From Sphingomonas sp. CBMAI 2297 (lineage in GTDB: Bacteria; Pseudomonadota; Alphaproteobacteria; Sphingomonadales; Sphingomonadaceae), in contig NZ_JAPDIR010000022.1 in assembly GCF_029870595.1 (NCBI RefSeq), positions 1 through 64,000 on the forward strand: a DNA stretch of 64,000 nucleotides. The letters are read 5' to 3'. Of the stretch, positions 50,511 to 60,751 are shown one piece after another (position 1 is the first letter of the stretch; each line of letters starts with the position of its first letter). The notes beneath the pieces are model-generated. The model was not told the origin of the DNA, ran no database searches, and saw only the letters and a list, made by a program, of their open reading frames with translations. Both the position numbers and the translations under genes were made by a program.

Positions 50511-50792
50511 GCCCTGCCCTTCGCGCATGAACGACCGGACGCCGACGCGTGGCGCCGTCCCGCGCGATGGCCGCGCGCATCGCGCCCCGCCTTGCCGATG
50601 GGGAAGACGCGCGATACCGGCCGCTTTCCCTGACCCAGACTCCCCGTTCACAATCTAATTTGATCATTGACATGATCGAAAAAGATCGAGATTGAATGAT
50701 TGTGGAAAATCGCCCGAGCGGGTGATTCCATCCGGCGGAAGGCAATGCCCCCGCAGGAAACGAGAGTCCGAAGGACCAATTGGGGAGGGAAT
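50511..50792. other. Leader region of the glycoside-utilisation operon
   Basis: There is no gene between the terminator and the TonB receptor start. The part from about 50650 to 50705 is the most AT-rich stretch nearby and carries the dyad and -35-like hexamer described separately. GGGGAGGGA at 50782-50790 is the ribosome-binding site for the receptor gene. Confidence 0.5.
50660..50679 (+). promoter_or_regulatory. Palindrome overlapping a TTGACA hexamer upstream of the glycoside operon
   Basis: TTGATCAT (50660-50667) and ATGATCGA (50672-50679) form a dyad (7 of 8 positions) around TGAC. The consensus -35 hexamer TTGACA (50667-50672) lies inside it. A matching -10 is weak (GATTGA at 50690-50695 with a 17-base spacer). 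A repressor on this site would block the promoter. The regulator is not encoded in the window. Confidence 0.4.
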
Positions 50793-53498
50793 ATGAAGAC
50801 CGAGATCATGGAGCCGCGCGTCCGCGGGTTCGCGAAGCAGGCGGGGCTTTCGATGCTGGCCCTCGCCACCATGCTGGCTTGCGCCGGCGCAGCACATGCG
50901 CAGACCGCCCCGGCGGGTCCCGAGGCCGCCCAGGCCGATGCCCAGCCGGTCGATGACGGCGCGCAAGAGCCCCAGGACGATATCGTCGTCACCGGCACGC
51001 TGCTGCGCGGCGTCGCGCCCACCGGCACCAACGTGATCGGCGTCACTCGCGACACGATCACCGCGCGCGGAGTCGCTTCCTCGAACGATCTGCTCGCGAA
51101 GATCCCGCAGGTCGGCAATTTCGGCACGATCCCGGTCGGCTCGGCCTCGTTCGGCCTGCCGGTCCTCCGTCCCAACATCCGCAACCTCGGCGCTTCGGGC
51201 GGCAGCACCACGCTGGTGCTGATCAACGGCCATCGCGGCGTCGGCGCGGGCATCCTTCAGACCACCGTCGACCCCTCGATCCTGCCGCCCGACGTGCTCG
51301 AGCGCGTCGAAGTGGTGCCGGACGGCGGCTCCGCCATCTACGGCTCCGACGCGATCGGCGGCGTGGTGAACTTCATCACCCGCAAGCGCTTCGACGGGGT
51401 CTCGGCCAATCTGCGCTACGGCTTTGCCGACAAGTACAAGACGGTCGACGGCAACCTGACCATCGGCAAGGACTGGGGCAGCGGCTCGCTGTTTCTTTCC
51501 TATGCCCATGTCTGGCACGACAATGTCCTCGGCATCGATCGCGACTATGCCTCGGCCGATCGCCGCTCGAAGGGCGGCGGCGATTTCCGCGTCACCACCT
51601 GCGCGCCGGGCAACATCCAGATCGGCGCGGTCAACCCCGTCACCTATGCCCTGCCCGCCCTCACGCCGGGCACGCTCAACAAGTGCGACCAGAACGCCTA
51701 TGCCGACCTGTTCCCGCGCGAGGAGCGCAACTCGGTCTTCGGCTCGCTGACCCAGCAGCTCGACGACAATGTCGCCTTCGGGGTGACTGCCTATTGGTCG
51801 CGCCGCGACACGGTGGTGAACCAGGCCCAGGGCATGCTTTCGAGCACGATCACCGCGCTCAACCCCTTCTTCCGCCCGATCTCGGGCCTGACGTCGCAGA
51901 CGGCCAGCTTCTCCTTCGCCAGCGTCTATGGGAACAGCCTGACCAGCCGCCAGCGCTTCGAATCCTATGGCGTCACTCCCAGCTTCTCCTTCGCGATCGG
52001 CGACAAGTGGCAGCTGCGGGCGGAGAGCAATTTCGGGCGCAGCACCAACCTGGTGCGCGAAGCCGCGCTGGACACCACCACTGCTTCGCTCGCGCTCGCC
52101 GGTCTGATCCCGGGCATGGCGCTCAACCCCTATGACCTGGCGGCCAGCAGCCCCGCCGCCCTCGCCGCCATCCGGAACTATGAGAATTACGGCGATGCCA
52201 CGCAGGAACTGGCCGAGGGCCGGCTGATCCTCGACGGTTCGCTGGCGCATCTGGCGGGCGGCGATGTCCGCCTCGCGGTCGGCGCGGAATATCATTACGA
52301 GAACATCTCGTCGCGCATCGCCCAGGGCGCGATCGGCTCCTATGCCAATGCGAAGACCTCGCGGGCCTCGCGCGACGTGCGCTCGGCCTTTGGCGAGCTG
52401 ATGATCCCGATCGTCGGCGCCGGCAATGGCAGCCCCGGCCTGCGCGGCCTGCAGCTCTCGGCGTCGGTCCGCTATGACGACTATAGCGACCAGGGCGGCA
52501 CCACCAATCCGAAGATCGGCGTGAACTACAAGCCGTTCACCGACCTGACGATCCGGGGCAATTGGGGCACGTCGTTCCACGCCCCGAGCCTCGCCGACAC
52601 GACGAACACCTCGGACTCGCGCGCGACCGTGCTGCCCTACAGCCCGTTCCTCGCGCCGGGCGCCACTCCCGTCGATCCGGCGCGTGCGACGATCGTGCTG
52701 GCGGGCGGCAACCCGAACCTGAAGCCCGAGCGCGCCGACACCTGGTCCGCCGGCTTCGACTGGACGCCGAAGGCGGTCCCGGGCCTGGTGGCGAACCTCA
52801 CTTACTACAATGTGAAGTTCAAGGACGCGATCGGCCTGGCGCCGTTCCTCTCGCCGACGCTGTTCACCAACACCAACTATGCCAATTTCTACATCCTGCG
52901 GCCGACGCTCGCCCAGGCCCAGGCGGCGGTGGGCAACCTCGCCGTGGTCGGCGCCCCCAGCATCGCCAGCCTCTATACCGGTCCGCTCAGCCCCTATGTG
53001 CTGATCGATGCGCGCCGCAACAATCTGGGCGCGGTCAACACCGACGGGCTCGATTTCAACCTGGCCTATACCCGCCTGACCGGCTTCGGCGCGATCAACG
53101 CCAGCATCGCGGGCACCTATACGCTCAGCCGCAAGTCGCAGGCGGTCTCCGGCGGGCCGTTCACCGACGATCTGAAGAACGGCGTCGGCCGCACTGCCTT
53201 CGTCGCTACGCTGGGCGGCAAGTCGGGCGGCTTCATCGCCTCGGCCTCGTACAACTACAAGGGCGGCTTCCCGATCCTCGGCGTGTCGCCGCAGACCCGG
53301 GTGGGCGCGTTCCAGACGGTGGATGCCTTCCTCGCCTATGACCTGGGCGCGCACGGCTTCATCAAGAACGCGATGCTCACGCTGAACGTCGACAATATCT
53401 TCGACCAGGATCCGCCCTGGCTGAACAGCGCCGCCGCCTATACCAATGGCAGCACCCTGGGACGGCTGGTCACCTTCGGCATCCGGACCAAGTTCTGA
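50793..53498 (+). CDS. TonB-dependent receptor heading the glycoside-utilisation operon
   Basis: A 901-residue outer-membrane importer. ATG 50793 follows GGGGAGGGA. The signal region LSMLALATMLACAGAAHAQ precedes a TonB box-like DDIVVTGTLLRG. The plug contains LVLINGHRGVG and ERVEVVPDGGSAIYGSDAIGG; the barrel closes LGRLVTFGIRTKF with a terminal Phe. The rhamnosidase gene begins 15 bases after it, then esterase genes, so the imported ligand is probably an acylated oligosaccharide or plant glycoside. No matching SusD-like protein is present, as is usual for proteobacterial systems of this kind. Confidence 0.9.
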   Translation: MKTEIMEPRVRGFAKQAGLSMLALATMLACAGAAHAQTAPAGPEAAQADAQPVDDGAQEPQDDIVVTGTLLRGVAPTGTNVIGVTRDTITARGVASSNDLLAKIPQVGNFGTIPVGSASFGLPVLRPNIRNLGASGGSTTLVLINGHRGVGAGILQTTVDPSILPPDVLERVEVVPDGGSAIYGSDAIGGVVNFITRKRFDGVSANLRYGFADKYKTVDGNLTIGKDWGSGSLFLSYAHVWHDNVLGIDRDYASADRRSKGGGDFRVTTCAPGNIQIGAVNPVTYALPALTPGTLNKCDQNAYADLFPREERNSVFGSLTQQLDDNVAFGVTAYWSRRDTVVNQAQGMLSSTITALNPFFRPISGLTSQTASFSFASVYGNSLTSRQRFESYGVTPSFSFAIGDKWQLRAESNFGRSTNLVREAALDTTTASLALAGLIPGMALNPYDLAASSPAALAAIRNYENYGDATQELAEGRLILDGSLAHLAGGDVRLAVGAEYHYENISSRIAQGAIGSYANAKTSRASRDVRSAFGELMIPIVGAGNGSPGLRGLQLSASVRYDDYSDQGGTTNPKIGVNYKPFTDLTIRGNWGTSFHAPSLADTTNTSDSRATVLPYSPFLAPGATPVDPARATIVLAGGNPNLKPERADTWSAGFDWTPKAVPGLVANLTYYNVKFKDAIGLAPFLSPTLFTNTNYANFYILRPTLAQAQAAVGNLAVVGAPSIASLYTGPLSPYVLIDARRNNLGAVNTDGLDFNLAYTRLTGFGAINASIAGTYTLSRKSQAVSGGPFTDDLKNGVGRTAFVATLGGKSGGFIASASYNYKGGFPILGVSPQTRVGAFQTVDAFLAYDLGAHGFIKNAMLTLNVDNIFDQDPPWLNSAAAYTNGSTLGRLVTFGIRTKF

Positions 53499-53512
53499 GG
53501 AAAGGGGATCGG

Positions 53513-56500
53513 GTGTCGCTTCCGTCTTCCGTCCTGACCATGCGTACCCTGTTGATCTCGGGTACGGCGGCCATGGCCCTTCTTGCCGCCATGGCCGCGT
53601 CCGCCCAGGAGGATGGTCCGGCACCCACCCGGCTTACCGTCGAATATGCCGATGCCGCGCTCGGCATCGACGAACCCGCCCCGCGCCTCGCCTGGCATTC
53701 CCCGGCGAAGCGCCAGGCGGCCTATCAGATCCGCGTCACCGCCGCGGGCAAGCCCGTCTGGGACAGCGGCAAGGTGGCTTCGGCCGACAATGCGCAGATC
53801 CCCTATGCCGGCCCCGCACTCGCCGCGCGTACCCGCTATTCATGGCAGGTCAGGACCTGGGACGCCGATGGCCGCGAGAGCGGCTGGAGCCGGCCCGGCT
53901 GGTGGGAGATGGGCCTGCTCGCCCCGGCCGACTGGTCGGCCGGCTGGATCGCCGGCCCGGCGCGGCGCGACCATGACTGGAGCGACCTTCGCTTCGAGAG
54001 CGACCTGACGCTGACCGGCAGCTCGGTCGACCTGCTCTTCCGCGCCCGCGCGGCGGGCAAGACCTATGGCGAGGCCTATGTCTGGACCCTGGCCGAGGAA
54101 AAGGCCGGCGCGGTGCTGATCGCCCGCGTCCGCCATTATCCCGGCGGCAGCAGCTCGGGCGTCAAGCTCACCGAGCTCAAGCGGGTGCCGCTCACCGGCA
54201 TCACGCTGAAGGGCGTGCGCCACAAGGTCACGATCACCGCGCAGGGCAACAGCATCGCCACCGCGATCGACGGCAGGCAAGTCGACCTGCTCACCGATAC
54301 CGGACAGCCGCACGGCACGATCGGCTTCTCGTCGCGGGAAGCCGCGGCGGCGACGATCCACGCCGTCAGCGTCACGGGCACCGGCAGCCCGGCCTTCGCC
54401 ACGCGCTTTCCCGCCAACGACAATCCCTTTGTCGGCGGCACCGTCGAGGCGGACGGGCTCACCGTCGCCGCCGGCGTTCCGAACATCGATATCGTCCTGC
54501 CGGTCGAGGCGCCCGCCCCGCTGGTCCGCAAGGCCTTTACCCTGCCCGCCAAGAAGATCGCGGCGGCGCGTCTCTATGTCGCGGGCGCGGGCTGGCCGCG
54601 CATGCATCTCAATGGCGGCACGGTCGGCGACAGCGCGATGGCCAGCGGCTTCACTGCCTATGACAAGCGCGTCCTCTACCAGACCTATGACGTGACCGAC
54701 CGCGTTCGCGCCGGGCAGAATGTCCTCGGCGCCGAGCTCGGGCGCGGCTGGTACGGGCTGACCGATCCCAATGAATGGTATTTCGACCAGGCGCCCTGGC
54801 ATGGCGAGCCGGCACTCAAGGCCCAGCTCGAAATCACCTTTGCCGACGGATCGCGCCAGTCGGTTGCCACCGACGCGAGCTGGCGGACCGTTTCCGGCCC
54901 GACCCGCAACGATTCCGTCCATCGCGGCGAGCGCTATGACGCGCGCCTGCTTCCCACCGGCTGGGACAGGCCGGGGTTCGCCGGCAAGGGCTGGACCGCT
55001 GCCCAGCAAGTCCATGGCCCCGATGGGTTTCTCCAGGCTGCCAATGTCGAGCCGATCGCCCCGGTCGAGCAAATCGCGCCCATCTCGCGCACCGAAGTGA
55101 AACCGGGCGTCTGGGTCTATGACTTCGGCCGCATTTTCTCCGGCTGGACCGCGCTCGACGTTCGCGGACCGCGCGGCACCACCGTCTCGCTCGTCGCCAG
55201 CGAACGGATCGGCGACGATGGGATGGTCGTCCCCGCCTCGGGCCTGATCGACGCGCAGCTGCAGACCGACCGCTACACGCTGGCCGGATCGGGAACCGAG
55301 CACTGGGAGCCGAGCTTCGGCTATCGCGGCTTCCGCTATGTCGAGCTGCGCGGCTATCCCGGCACGCCGACGCTGGCGACGCTCACCGGCAAGGTCGCTC
55401 ATAGCGCCGTCGCCCGCACCGGCGGCTTCGCCAGCGCCGATCCGCTGCTGAACGAGATCGACCAGGCCGCGATCCGCACCATCCTGAACAACATGCACGG
55501 CTATCAGACCGATACGCCCACCTACGAGAAGAACGGCTGGACCGGCGATGCCCAGGCCTCGGCCGGCGCCGCCGCGCGCAGCCTGGGCGTCGCCCGCGTC
55601 TGGACCAAATGGCTGAACGACTATCCCGATGCGCAGGCGCCCAGCGGCGAGCTGCCCGAGATCGTGCCGGCGACGCCCTTCTACGGCTATGAGGACACCC
55701 CGGGCTGGTCGTTCGTCTGGGGACCGTCGACGCCCTGGGACGTCGCGGCGATGATCCTGCCCTGGGAACTCTACCAGACCGAGGGCGACACCCGCATCCT
55801 GGCGCGCATGCACGCCATGCAGAAGCGGCTGGTCGACTATACCGCCACCGTCTTCAAGGCGCCCGACTATCGCCACGACCGGGGCCTGAGCGAGTGGAGC
55901 GCCCCCGGCCCGCTCGACATCTTCGCCACCAACAATGGCGGGATCGACGCGATCACCACTGCCTATTTCTTCCACGAGGCGGACCTGCTGGCCAAATCCT
56001 CGGCGGTGATCGGCAACCGGGCCGATGCGGACCGCTACGGCGCGCTCGCCGCCGATATCCGCCGCGCCTATAATGCCCGCTATTGGGACGCGGCGAACGG
56101 CTGGTACCGCACCCTGGACGACAAGGGCGCGACCAAGGGCCCCACCCAGTCGCAGAACATCCTGCCGCTCGCCTTCGGCATGGCACCTGCGGGAACGGAA
56201 CAGAAGATCGCCGACACGATCGCGAAGGATGTCGAGGCCCGCGGCCTGCGCGCCGGGGTGTTCGGCACGCGCTATCTGCTCGAGATTCTCAGCGACTATG
56301 GCCATGCCGACCTCGCCTATCGCCTCGCGACGCGCACCGACGAGCCGAGCTGGGGCTTCTGGCTGAAGAGCGGCCACAAGACGATGTTCGAATCCTGGGG
56401 TCTCAACGCCCGCTCGCGCGACCATCATTATTTCGGCTCGATCGCCGACTGGATGCGCCAGCGCCTCGCCGGCCTGCGCCCCGGGGCGCCGGGCTATCGC

Positions 56501-56785
56501 ACCGTGCTGATCCGCCCGGAGATTCCCCGGGGCCTGGCCTCGGCCTCGGCGACCATGGCGACGCCCCAGGGCGAGGCGCGGGCGGAATGGAAGGTCGAGA
56601 ATGGCCGCCTGACCCTCAGCGCCACCGTGCCGATGAACGCCAGCGGCGAGATCTGGGTGCCTGCCCGCTTCGGCGCGCCCGCCACGCCGCCCGCGGGCGC
56701 AACGCTGCTCCGCAAGACCGATGCCGCGACCGTCTACGCCACCGGTGCCGGCAGCTACACCTTCGTCACCGAGGGCCGGAAATGA
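53513..56785 (+). CDS. GH78-type alpha-L-rhamnosidase, exported
   Basis: A 1090-residue glycoside hydrolase that should remove terminal alpha-L-rhamnose in the periplasm. The start is a GTG at 53513 after AAAGGGG; ATG 53540 (MRTLLISG) has no ribosome-binding site. The signal peptide ends near MAASAQE. Domain order fits the family: an N-terminal fibronectin-like and carbohydrate-binding region (LTVEYADAALGIDEPAPRLA, YSWQVRTWDADG), an internal beta-domain, an (alpha/alpha)6 barrel from about residue 635 with the conserved DTPTYEKNGWTGDAQ, and a C-terminal beta-sandwich. The stop overlaps the carboxylesterase start (ATGA). Confidence 0.88.
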   Translation: MSLPSSVLTMRTLLISGTAAMALLAAMAASAQEDGPAPTRLTVEYADAALGIDEPAPRLAWHSPAKRQAAYQIRVTAAGKPVWDSGKVASADNAQIPYAGPALAARTRYSWQVRTWDADGRESGWSRPGWWEMGLLAPADWSAGWIAGPARRDHDWSDLRFESDLTLTGSSVDLLFRARAAGKTYGEAYVWTLAEEKAGAVLIARVRHYPGGSSSGVKLTELKRVPLTGITLKGVRHKVTITAQGNSIATAIDGRQVDLLTDTGQPHGTIGFSSREAAAATIHAVSVTGTGSPAFATRFPANDNPFVGGTVEADGLTVAAGVPNIDIVLPVEAPAPLVRKAFTLPAKKIAAARLYVAGAGWPRMHLNGGTVGDSAMASGFTAYDKRVLYQTYDVTDRVRAGQNVLGAELGRGWYGLTDPNEWYFDQAPWHGEPALKAQLEITFADGSRQSVATDASWRTVSGPTRNDSVHRGERYDARLLPTGWDRPGFAGKGWTAAQQVHGPDGFLQAANVEPIAPVEQIAPISRTEVKPGVWVYDFGRIFSGWTALDVRGPRGTTVSLVASERIGDDGMVVPASGLIDAQLQTDRYTLAGSGTEHWEPSFGYRGFRYVELRGYPGTPTLATLTGKVAHSAVARTGGFASADPLLNEIDQAAIRTILNNMHGYQTDTPTYEKNGWTGDAQASAGAAARSLGVARVWTKWLNDYPDAQAPSGELPEIVPATPFYGYEDTPGWSFVWGPSTPWDVAAMILPWELYQTEGDTRILARMHAMQKRLVDYTATVFKAPDYRHDRGLSEWSAPGPLDIFATNNGGIDAITTAYFFHEADLLAKSSAVIGNRADADRYGALAADIRRAYNARYWDAANGWYRTLDDKGATKGPTQSQNILPLAFGMAPAGTEQKIADTIAKDVEARGLRAGVFGTRYLLEILSDYGHADLAYRLATRTDEPSWGFWLKSGHKTMFESWGLNARSRDHHYFGSIADWMRQRLAGLRPGAPGYRTVLIRPEIPRGLASASATMATPQGEARAEWKVENGRLTLSATVPMNASGEIWVPARFGAPATPPAGATLLRKTDAATVYATGAGSYTFVTEGRK

Positions 56786-58269
56786 AGACCAGCGTGATCG
56801 CCCTGTCCCTGCTTGCCCTGACCCTTGCCGGCGCCGCCCGGGCGCAGGAGGCCCGCGCGCCGGCCGGCACGCTGCGCGGCGCGACCGCCGAGGGCGTGAC
56901 CAGCTTCAAGGGCATTCCCTATGCCGCCGCCCCGGTCGGCCCGCTGCGCTGGCACGCGCCGATGCCGGCGCCGACCTGGACAGGCGCCCGCGCCGCGACC
57001 GGCTATGGCAATGACTGCGTCCAGGCGCGCATGCCCGGCGACCTTGCCAACACCGCGCTGCCGATGAGCGAGGACTGCCTGTTCCTCAACGTCTGGACGC
57101 CCCGCACCCGCGCCGGGGCCAAGCTGCCGGTGATGGTCTATATCCATGGCGGCGGCTTCTCCACGGGATCGGGCAGCGCCGCGATCCTCGACGGCACTCG
57201 CCTGGCCGCGCGCGGCGTGGTGGTCGTCACCTTCAACTATCGCCTCGGCCGGTTCGGCTTCTTCGCCCATCCCGCGCTGACCCGGGAGGCCGGCGCCGGC
57301 CCCACCGGCAACTGGGCGCTGATGGACCAGCTCGCCGCGCTGCACTGGGTGAAGCGCAACATCGCCGCGTTCGGCGGCGATCCGACGAACGTCACGCTCT
57401 TCGGCGAGTCCGCGGGCGGGGAATCGGTCGGCCGGCTGATGGTCTCGCCGGCGGCGAAGGGCCTGTTCGCCAAGGCGATCGCCGCCTCGGGCGGCGGCCG
57501 CGACAGCTGGCCCGACCTTGCCGCCGGAGAGGCCAGGGGCGTGGCCTTCGCTAAGCGGGCGGGCGCCGGGGATCTCGCCGCGCTCCGCGCGCTGCCCGCC
57601 GACACGGTGCAGGGCGGCATCAACCTGCTCAACGGCGACGAGGCACATTATTCCGGCCCGATGACCGACGGCCGGATCGTCACGGGCGACACCGACGCGC
57701 TGCTCGCCGCCGGCAAGGCGCGCGGCATCCGCATGATCATCGGCTCGAACAGCGACGAGCTGGGCTTCATCCCCGCGCCGTTCATGAAGGGCTTCGTCGC
57801 CAAGGCGACCGAGAAGCTGGGCGGCGGCGCCGATGCGGTGCGCACCGCCTATGGCTCGGCCGAGGCCTATGACCGCCACATCCCGAGCGACTATACCTTC
57901 ACCGAGCCCGCCTTCTCGCTCGCCAGGCGCCAGGCCGCGCACGCCCCGACCTGGCTCTATCGCTTCGGCTATGTCGCCGAGGAGAAGCGCGCGACGCTGG
58001 CCGGCGCCTCGCACGCCACCGACGCGCCCTATCAGTTCGATAATCTCGCCGCGGCCGGCGGCAAGCCCGGCCCGGCCGACATGGCCGCGGCAAAGCTGGT
58101 CGCCGATCATTGGGTGGCGTTCGCCAAGGCCGGCGACCCCGGCTGGGCAAGGTTCATGCCCGGGGCCCGGCTGCTGGCGATCGGCAATGACGGGAGCGCC
58201 ACCGCGCCCGCCGGCACGCCCGAAATCACGGCAATCGCCGCCGCCCGCGACGCGGCCAAGCAGAAATGA
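56782..58269 (+). CDS. Type-B carboxylesterase, exported
   Basis: A 495-residue carboxylesterase/lipase with a signal peptide (MKTSVIALSLLALTLAG, cleavage near ARAQE). Family signatures: FKGIPYAAAPVGPLRW near the N-terminus, EDCLFLNVW, VMVYIHGGGF for the oxyanion hole, and the nucleophile elbow FGESAGG (Ser210). The likely other triad members are Glu326 (SNSDELG) and His411 (GASHATDAPY). It should hydrolyse acyl esters on the imported glycoside. Its ATG overlaps the rhamnosidase stop; the next gene is equally close. Confidence 0.87.
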   Translation: MKTSVIALSLLALTLAGAARAQEARAPAGTLRGATAEGVTSFKGIPYAAAPVGPLRWHAPMPAPTWTGARAATGYGNDCVQARMPGDLANTALPMSEDCLFLNVWTPRTRAGAKLPVMVYIHGGGFSTGSGSAAILDGTRLAARGVVVVTFNYRLGRFGFFAHPALTREAGAGPTGNWALMDQLAALHWVKRNIAAFGGDPTNVTLFGESAGGESVGRLMVSPAAKGLFAKAIAASGGGRDSWPDLAAGEARGVAFAKRAGAGDLAALRALPADTVQGGINLLNGDEAHYSGPMTDGRIVTGDTDALLAAGKARGIRMIIGSNSDELGFIPAPFMKGFVAKATEKLGGGADAVRTAYGSAEAYDRHIPSDYTFTEPAFSLARRQAAHAPTWLYRFGYVAEEKRATLAGASHATDAPYQFDNLAAAGGKPGPADMAAAKLVADHWVAFAKAGDPGWARFMPGARLLAIGNDGSATAPAGTPEITAIAAARDAAKQK

Positions 58270-58277
58270 GGAAGTCC

Positions 58278-59153
58278 ATGCGTACCCTGTTCCGGATCCT
58301 GGCGCCGCTCGCGCTGTTCGCCGGCAGCGTCACTGCCCATGCCCAGGAGACGATCCGGCTCTGGCCGAACGGCGCGCCGGGCTCGATGGGCCCGATGCAG
58401 GCGGAGACCACCGCCGACAAGAAGCCCTATGGGCTGATCACCCGCAACGTCTCCGAGCCGACGCTCACCGTGTTCCGGCCCGATCCGAAGATCGCCAACG
58501 GCACCGCGGTGATCGTCGCCCCGGGCGGCGGCTTCCATCTGCTCTCGATCGGCAATGAAGGCGACGGCGTCGCCCGGTGGCTGAACAGCCAGGGCATCAC
58601 GGCCTTTGTGCTGCGCTACCGCCTGCTGCCTACCGGCGACGATTTCGGCATGGTGATGCTCCGCCGGCTGATGAACTTCAAATCGCTCGAGGCCGCGATC
58701 GTCCCGCTCCGCCCGCTCGCCACCGCCGATGGCGAGGAAGCGATGCGCTATGTCCGCGCCCATGCGGCGAAATATGGCGTCAAGCCCGGCCGCATCGGCA
58801 TGATGGGCTTCTCCGCCGGCGGCGCGGTGACGATGTGGACGGTGCTCGGCGCGAAATCCGCCAGCCGGCCGGACTTCATCGTCGCCATGTATCCCGGCCT
58901 GGTCGGCAATCCGCTGACCGTCCCGGCCAAGGCCCCGCCCCTGCTCGCGATGGTCGCCGAGGACGATCCCATCGTGCGGCCCGAAGCCGGCCGGCTGGTC
59001 GGTGCCTGGAAGGCGGCGGGCGCGGATGCGACGCTGGTGACCTTCCCCAAGGGCGGCCATGGCTTCGGTATCACCAAGAGCGGCAAGGCGTCCGACGCCT
59101 GGCCCGAGCATGCGCAGAAATGGTTCCAGGCCAAGGGGTTGCTCAACAAATGA
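58278..59153 (+). CDS. Exported alpha/beta hydrolase (acetyl esterase-like)
   Basis: A 291-residue alpha/beta hydrolase. ATG 58278 is chosen because GAGG lies 6 bases upstream; ATG 58266, overlapping the previous stop, is the alternative. The signal peptide is MRTLFRILAPLALFAGSVTA, ending near HAQ. Active-site features: VIVAPGGGFHLL for the oxyanion hole, GFSAGG with Ser179, Asp in VAEDDPIV, and His in GGHGFGI. The family includes carbohydrate acetyl esterases (BD-FAE-like), so de-acetylation of a sugar moiety is likely but unproven. The stop overlaps the tannase start. Confidence 0.83.
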   Translation: MRTLFRILAPLALFAGSVTAHAQETIRLWPNGAPGSMGPMQAETTADKKPYGLITRNVSEPTLTVFRPDPKIANGTAVIVAPGGGFHLLSIGNEGDGVARWLNSQGITAFVLRYRLLPTGDDFGMVMLRRLMNFKSLEAAIVPLRPLATADGEEAMRYVRAHAAKYGVKPGRIGMMGFSAGGAVTMWTVLGAKSASRPDFIVAMYPGLVGNPLTVPAKAPPLLAMVAEDDPIVRPEAGRLVGAWKAAGADATLVTFPKGGHGFGITKSGKASDAWPEHAQKWFQAKGLLNK

Positions 59154-60751
59154 ACCGGATAGCCCATCTCGGCGCGCTGGGCGCCGTCGCCACCGCGCTG
59201 CTTGTCTCGGGCGGCGCGCCCGAGCCCCTCGCCGCGACCACGCCCAGCGGCGCCTGCACCGCGCTCGCCGGCCTGGCGCTGGCCGACGGCAAGGTCGTGA
59301 AGGCCGAGGAAGTCGCCAAGGGCGGCATGGTCAACACCAAGGAGGGGACGCCCGGCCTCCCCGCCCAGGCGGCCTTTTGCCGCGTCTATGCGGTGCTGGC
59401 GCCCACGCCGCGCTCCGAGATCAAGGTGGAGGTGTGGCTGCCCGCCCCCGCCGCCTGGAACGGCAAGCTGCTCGGCGCCGGCAATGGCGGCTATGGCGGC
59501 TCGATGCTGCTCCCCCAGCTCACCATGCAGGGCGCGCTGGGCAAGGGCTATGCCACGGTGGGCACCGACATGGGCCATGTCGGCACTGCCGATACCGACG
59601 CGAAATGGGCACTGCACCAGCCCGAGCGGATCGTGGATTTCGGCCACCGCGCCAACCATCTCGCCTCCGGCGCCGGCAAGGCCGTCATCGCCGCTTATTA
59701 CGGCAATGCACCCAAGGCGTCCTATTTCCAGGGCTGCTCGGACGGCGGCCGCGAGGCGCTGATGGAGGCGCAGCGCTATCCCGAGGATTATGACGCGATC
59801 GTCGCGGGCGCCCCGGCCAATGCCTGGAGCCGGCTGATGACCTCGTTCATGGCCACCGACCGCGCGGTGTTCGCCCGCCCCGAGACGCTGATCCCCAACG
59901 AGAAGCTCAAGCTGCTCCAGGACGCGGCGCTCGCCCAGTGCGACGCGAAGGACGGGGTGAAGGACGGCGTGCTCGACGATCCGCGCCAATGCGGCTTCGA
60001 TCCGGCCGCGCTCCAGTGCAAGGCCGGCGACGGCCCCTCCTGCCTCACCGCCGGCCAGGTCACTGCGGCGCGCTCGCTCTATCGCGGCACCTTCGATGCC
60101 AAGGGCAGGAAGTTCTTCCCCGGCTATATGCCCGGGGCCGAGGCCGTTCCCGGCGCCTGGGACCTGTGGCTCACCGGCCCCAAGGCGCAGCACGGCATCT
60201 TCGCCAGCGAGTTCTTCCGCAACATGGTCTATTCGGATCCCGAATGGCAGCCCGCGTCGTTCGACCTGGCGCGCGACTATGCGGCCGCCCGGCGCCTCGC
60301 CCCGGTGCTCGACAGCGACAATCCCGACATCGGCCCGTTCCTGAAGCGCGGCGGCAAGCTGATCCTCTATCATGGCTGGAACGACGCCGCGATCGCGCCC
60401 GAGAACACGATCGACTATTATCAGGCCGTGCAGAAGCGCGCCGGCGCCGCAGCGAAGGATTCGGTGCGCCTGTTCATGGTCCCCGGCATGTCGCACTGCC
60501 TGGCCGGCCCCGGCCCGAACGTGCTCGATACGCTCGGCACGATCGACAAATGGCGCCAGGGCGGCCCCGCGCCCGAGACGATGATCGCCACCAAATACGA
60601 CAACGACCTGTTCGGCTATCTCGGCTTCCCGGCCAAGCCGGTCCGCACCCGCCCCTTGTGCGCCTATCCCAAGGTCGCGCGCTGGACGGGCAAGGGCTCG
60701 ACCGACGAGGCGGCGAACTTCGTCTGCGTCGCGCCCGGCGCGAAGCGATGA
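59150..60751 (+). CDS. Tannase / feruloyl esterase family enzyme, exported
   Basis: A 533-residue esterase. The N-terminus MNRIAHLGALGAVATALLVS is a signal peptide. The hallmark CS-D-HC arrangement is visible: Cys196-Ser197 in QGCSDGGR, Asp412 in HGWNDAAI and His449-Cys450 in GMSHCLAG; the two cysteines should form the disulfide that brings Ser and His together. Such enzymes release gallate, ferulate or caffeate from esters. Overlapping starts and stops couple it to both neighbours. It is a third esterase in one operon, suggesting a substrate with several different acyl groups. Confidence 0.87.
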   Translation: MNRIAHLGALGAVATALLVSGGAPEPLAATTPSGACTALAGLALADGKVVKAEEVAKGGMVNTKEGTPGLPAQAAFCRVYAVLAPTPRSEIKVEVWLPAPAAWNGKLLGAGNGGYGGSMLLPQLTMQGALGKGYATVGTDMGHVGTADTDAKWALHQPERIVDFGHRANHLASGAGKAVIAAYYGNAPKASYFQGCSDGGREALMEAQRYPEDYDAIVAGAPANAWSRLMTSFMATDRAVFARPETLIPNEKLKLLQDAALAQCDAKDGVKDGVLDDPRQCGFDPAALQCKAGDGPSCLTAGQVTAARSLYRGTFDAKGRKFFPGYMPGAEAVPGAWDLWLTGPKAQHGIFASEFFRNMVYSDPEWQPASFDLARDYAAARRLAPVLDSDNPDIGPFLKRGGKLILYHGWNDAAIAPENTIDYYQAVQKRAGAAAKDSVRLFMVPGMSHCLAGPGPNVLDTLGTIDKWRQGGPAPETMIATKYDNDLFGYLGFPAKPVRTRPLCAYPKVARWTGKGSTDEAANFVCVAPGAKR

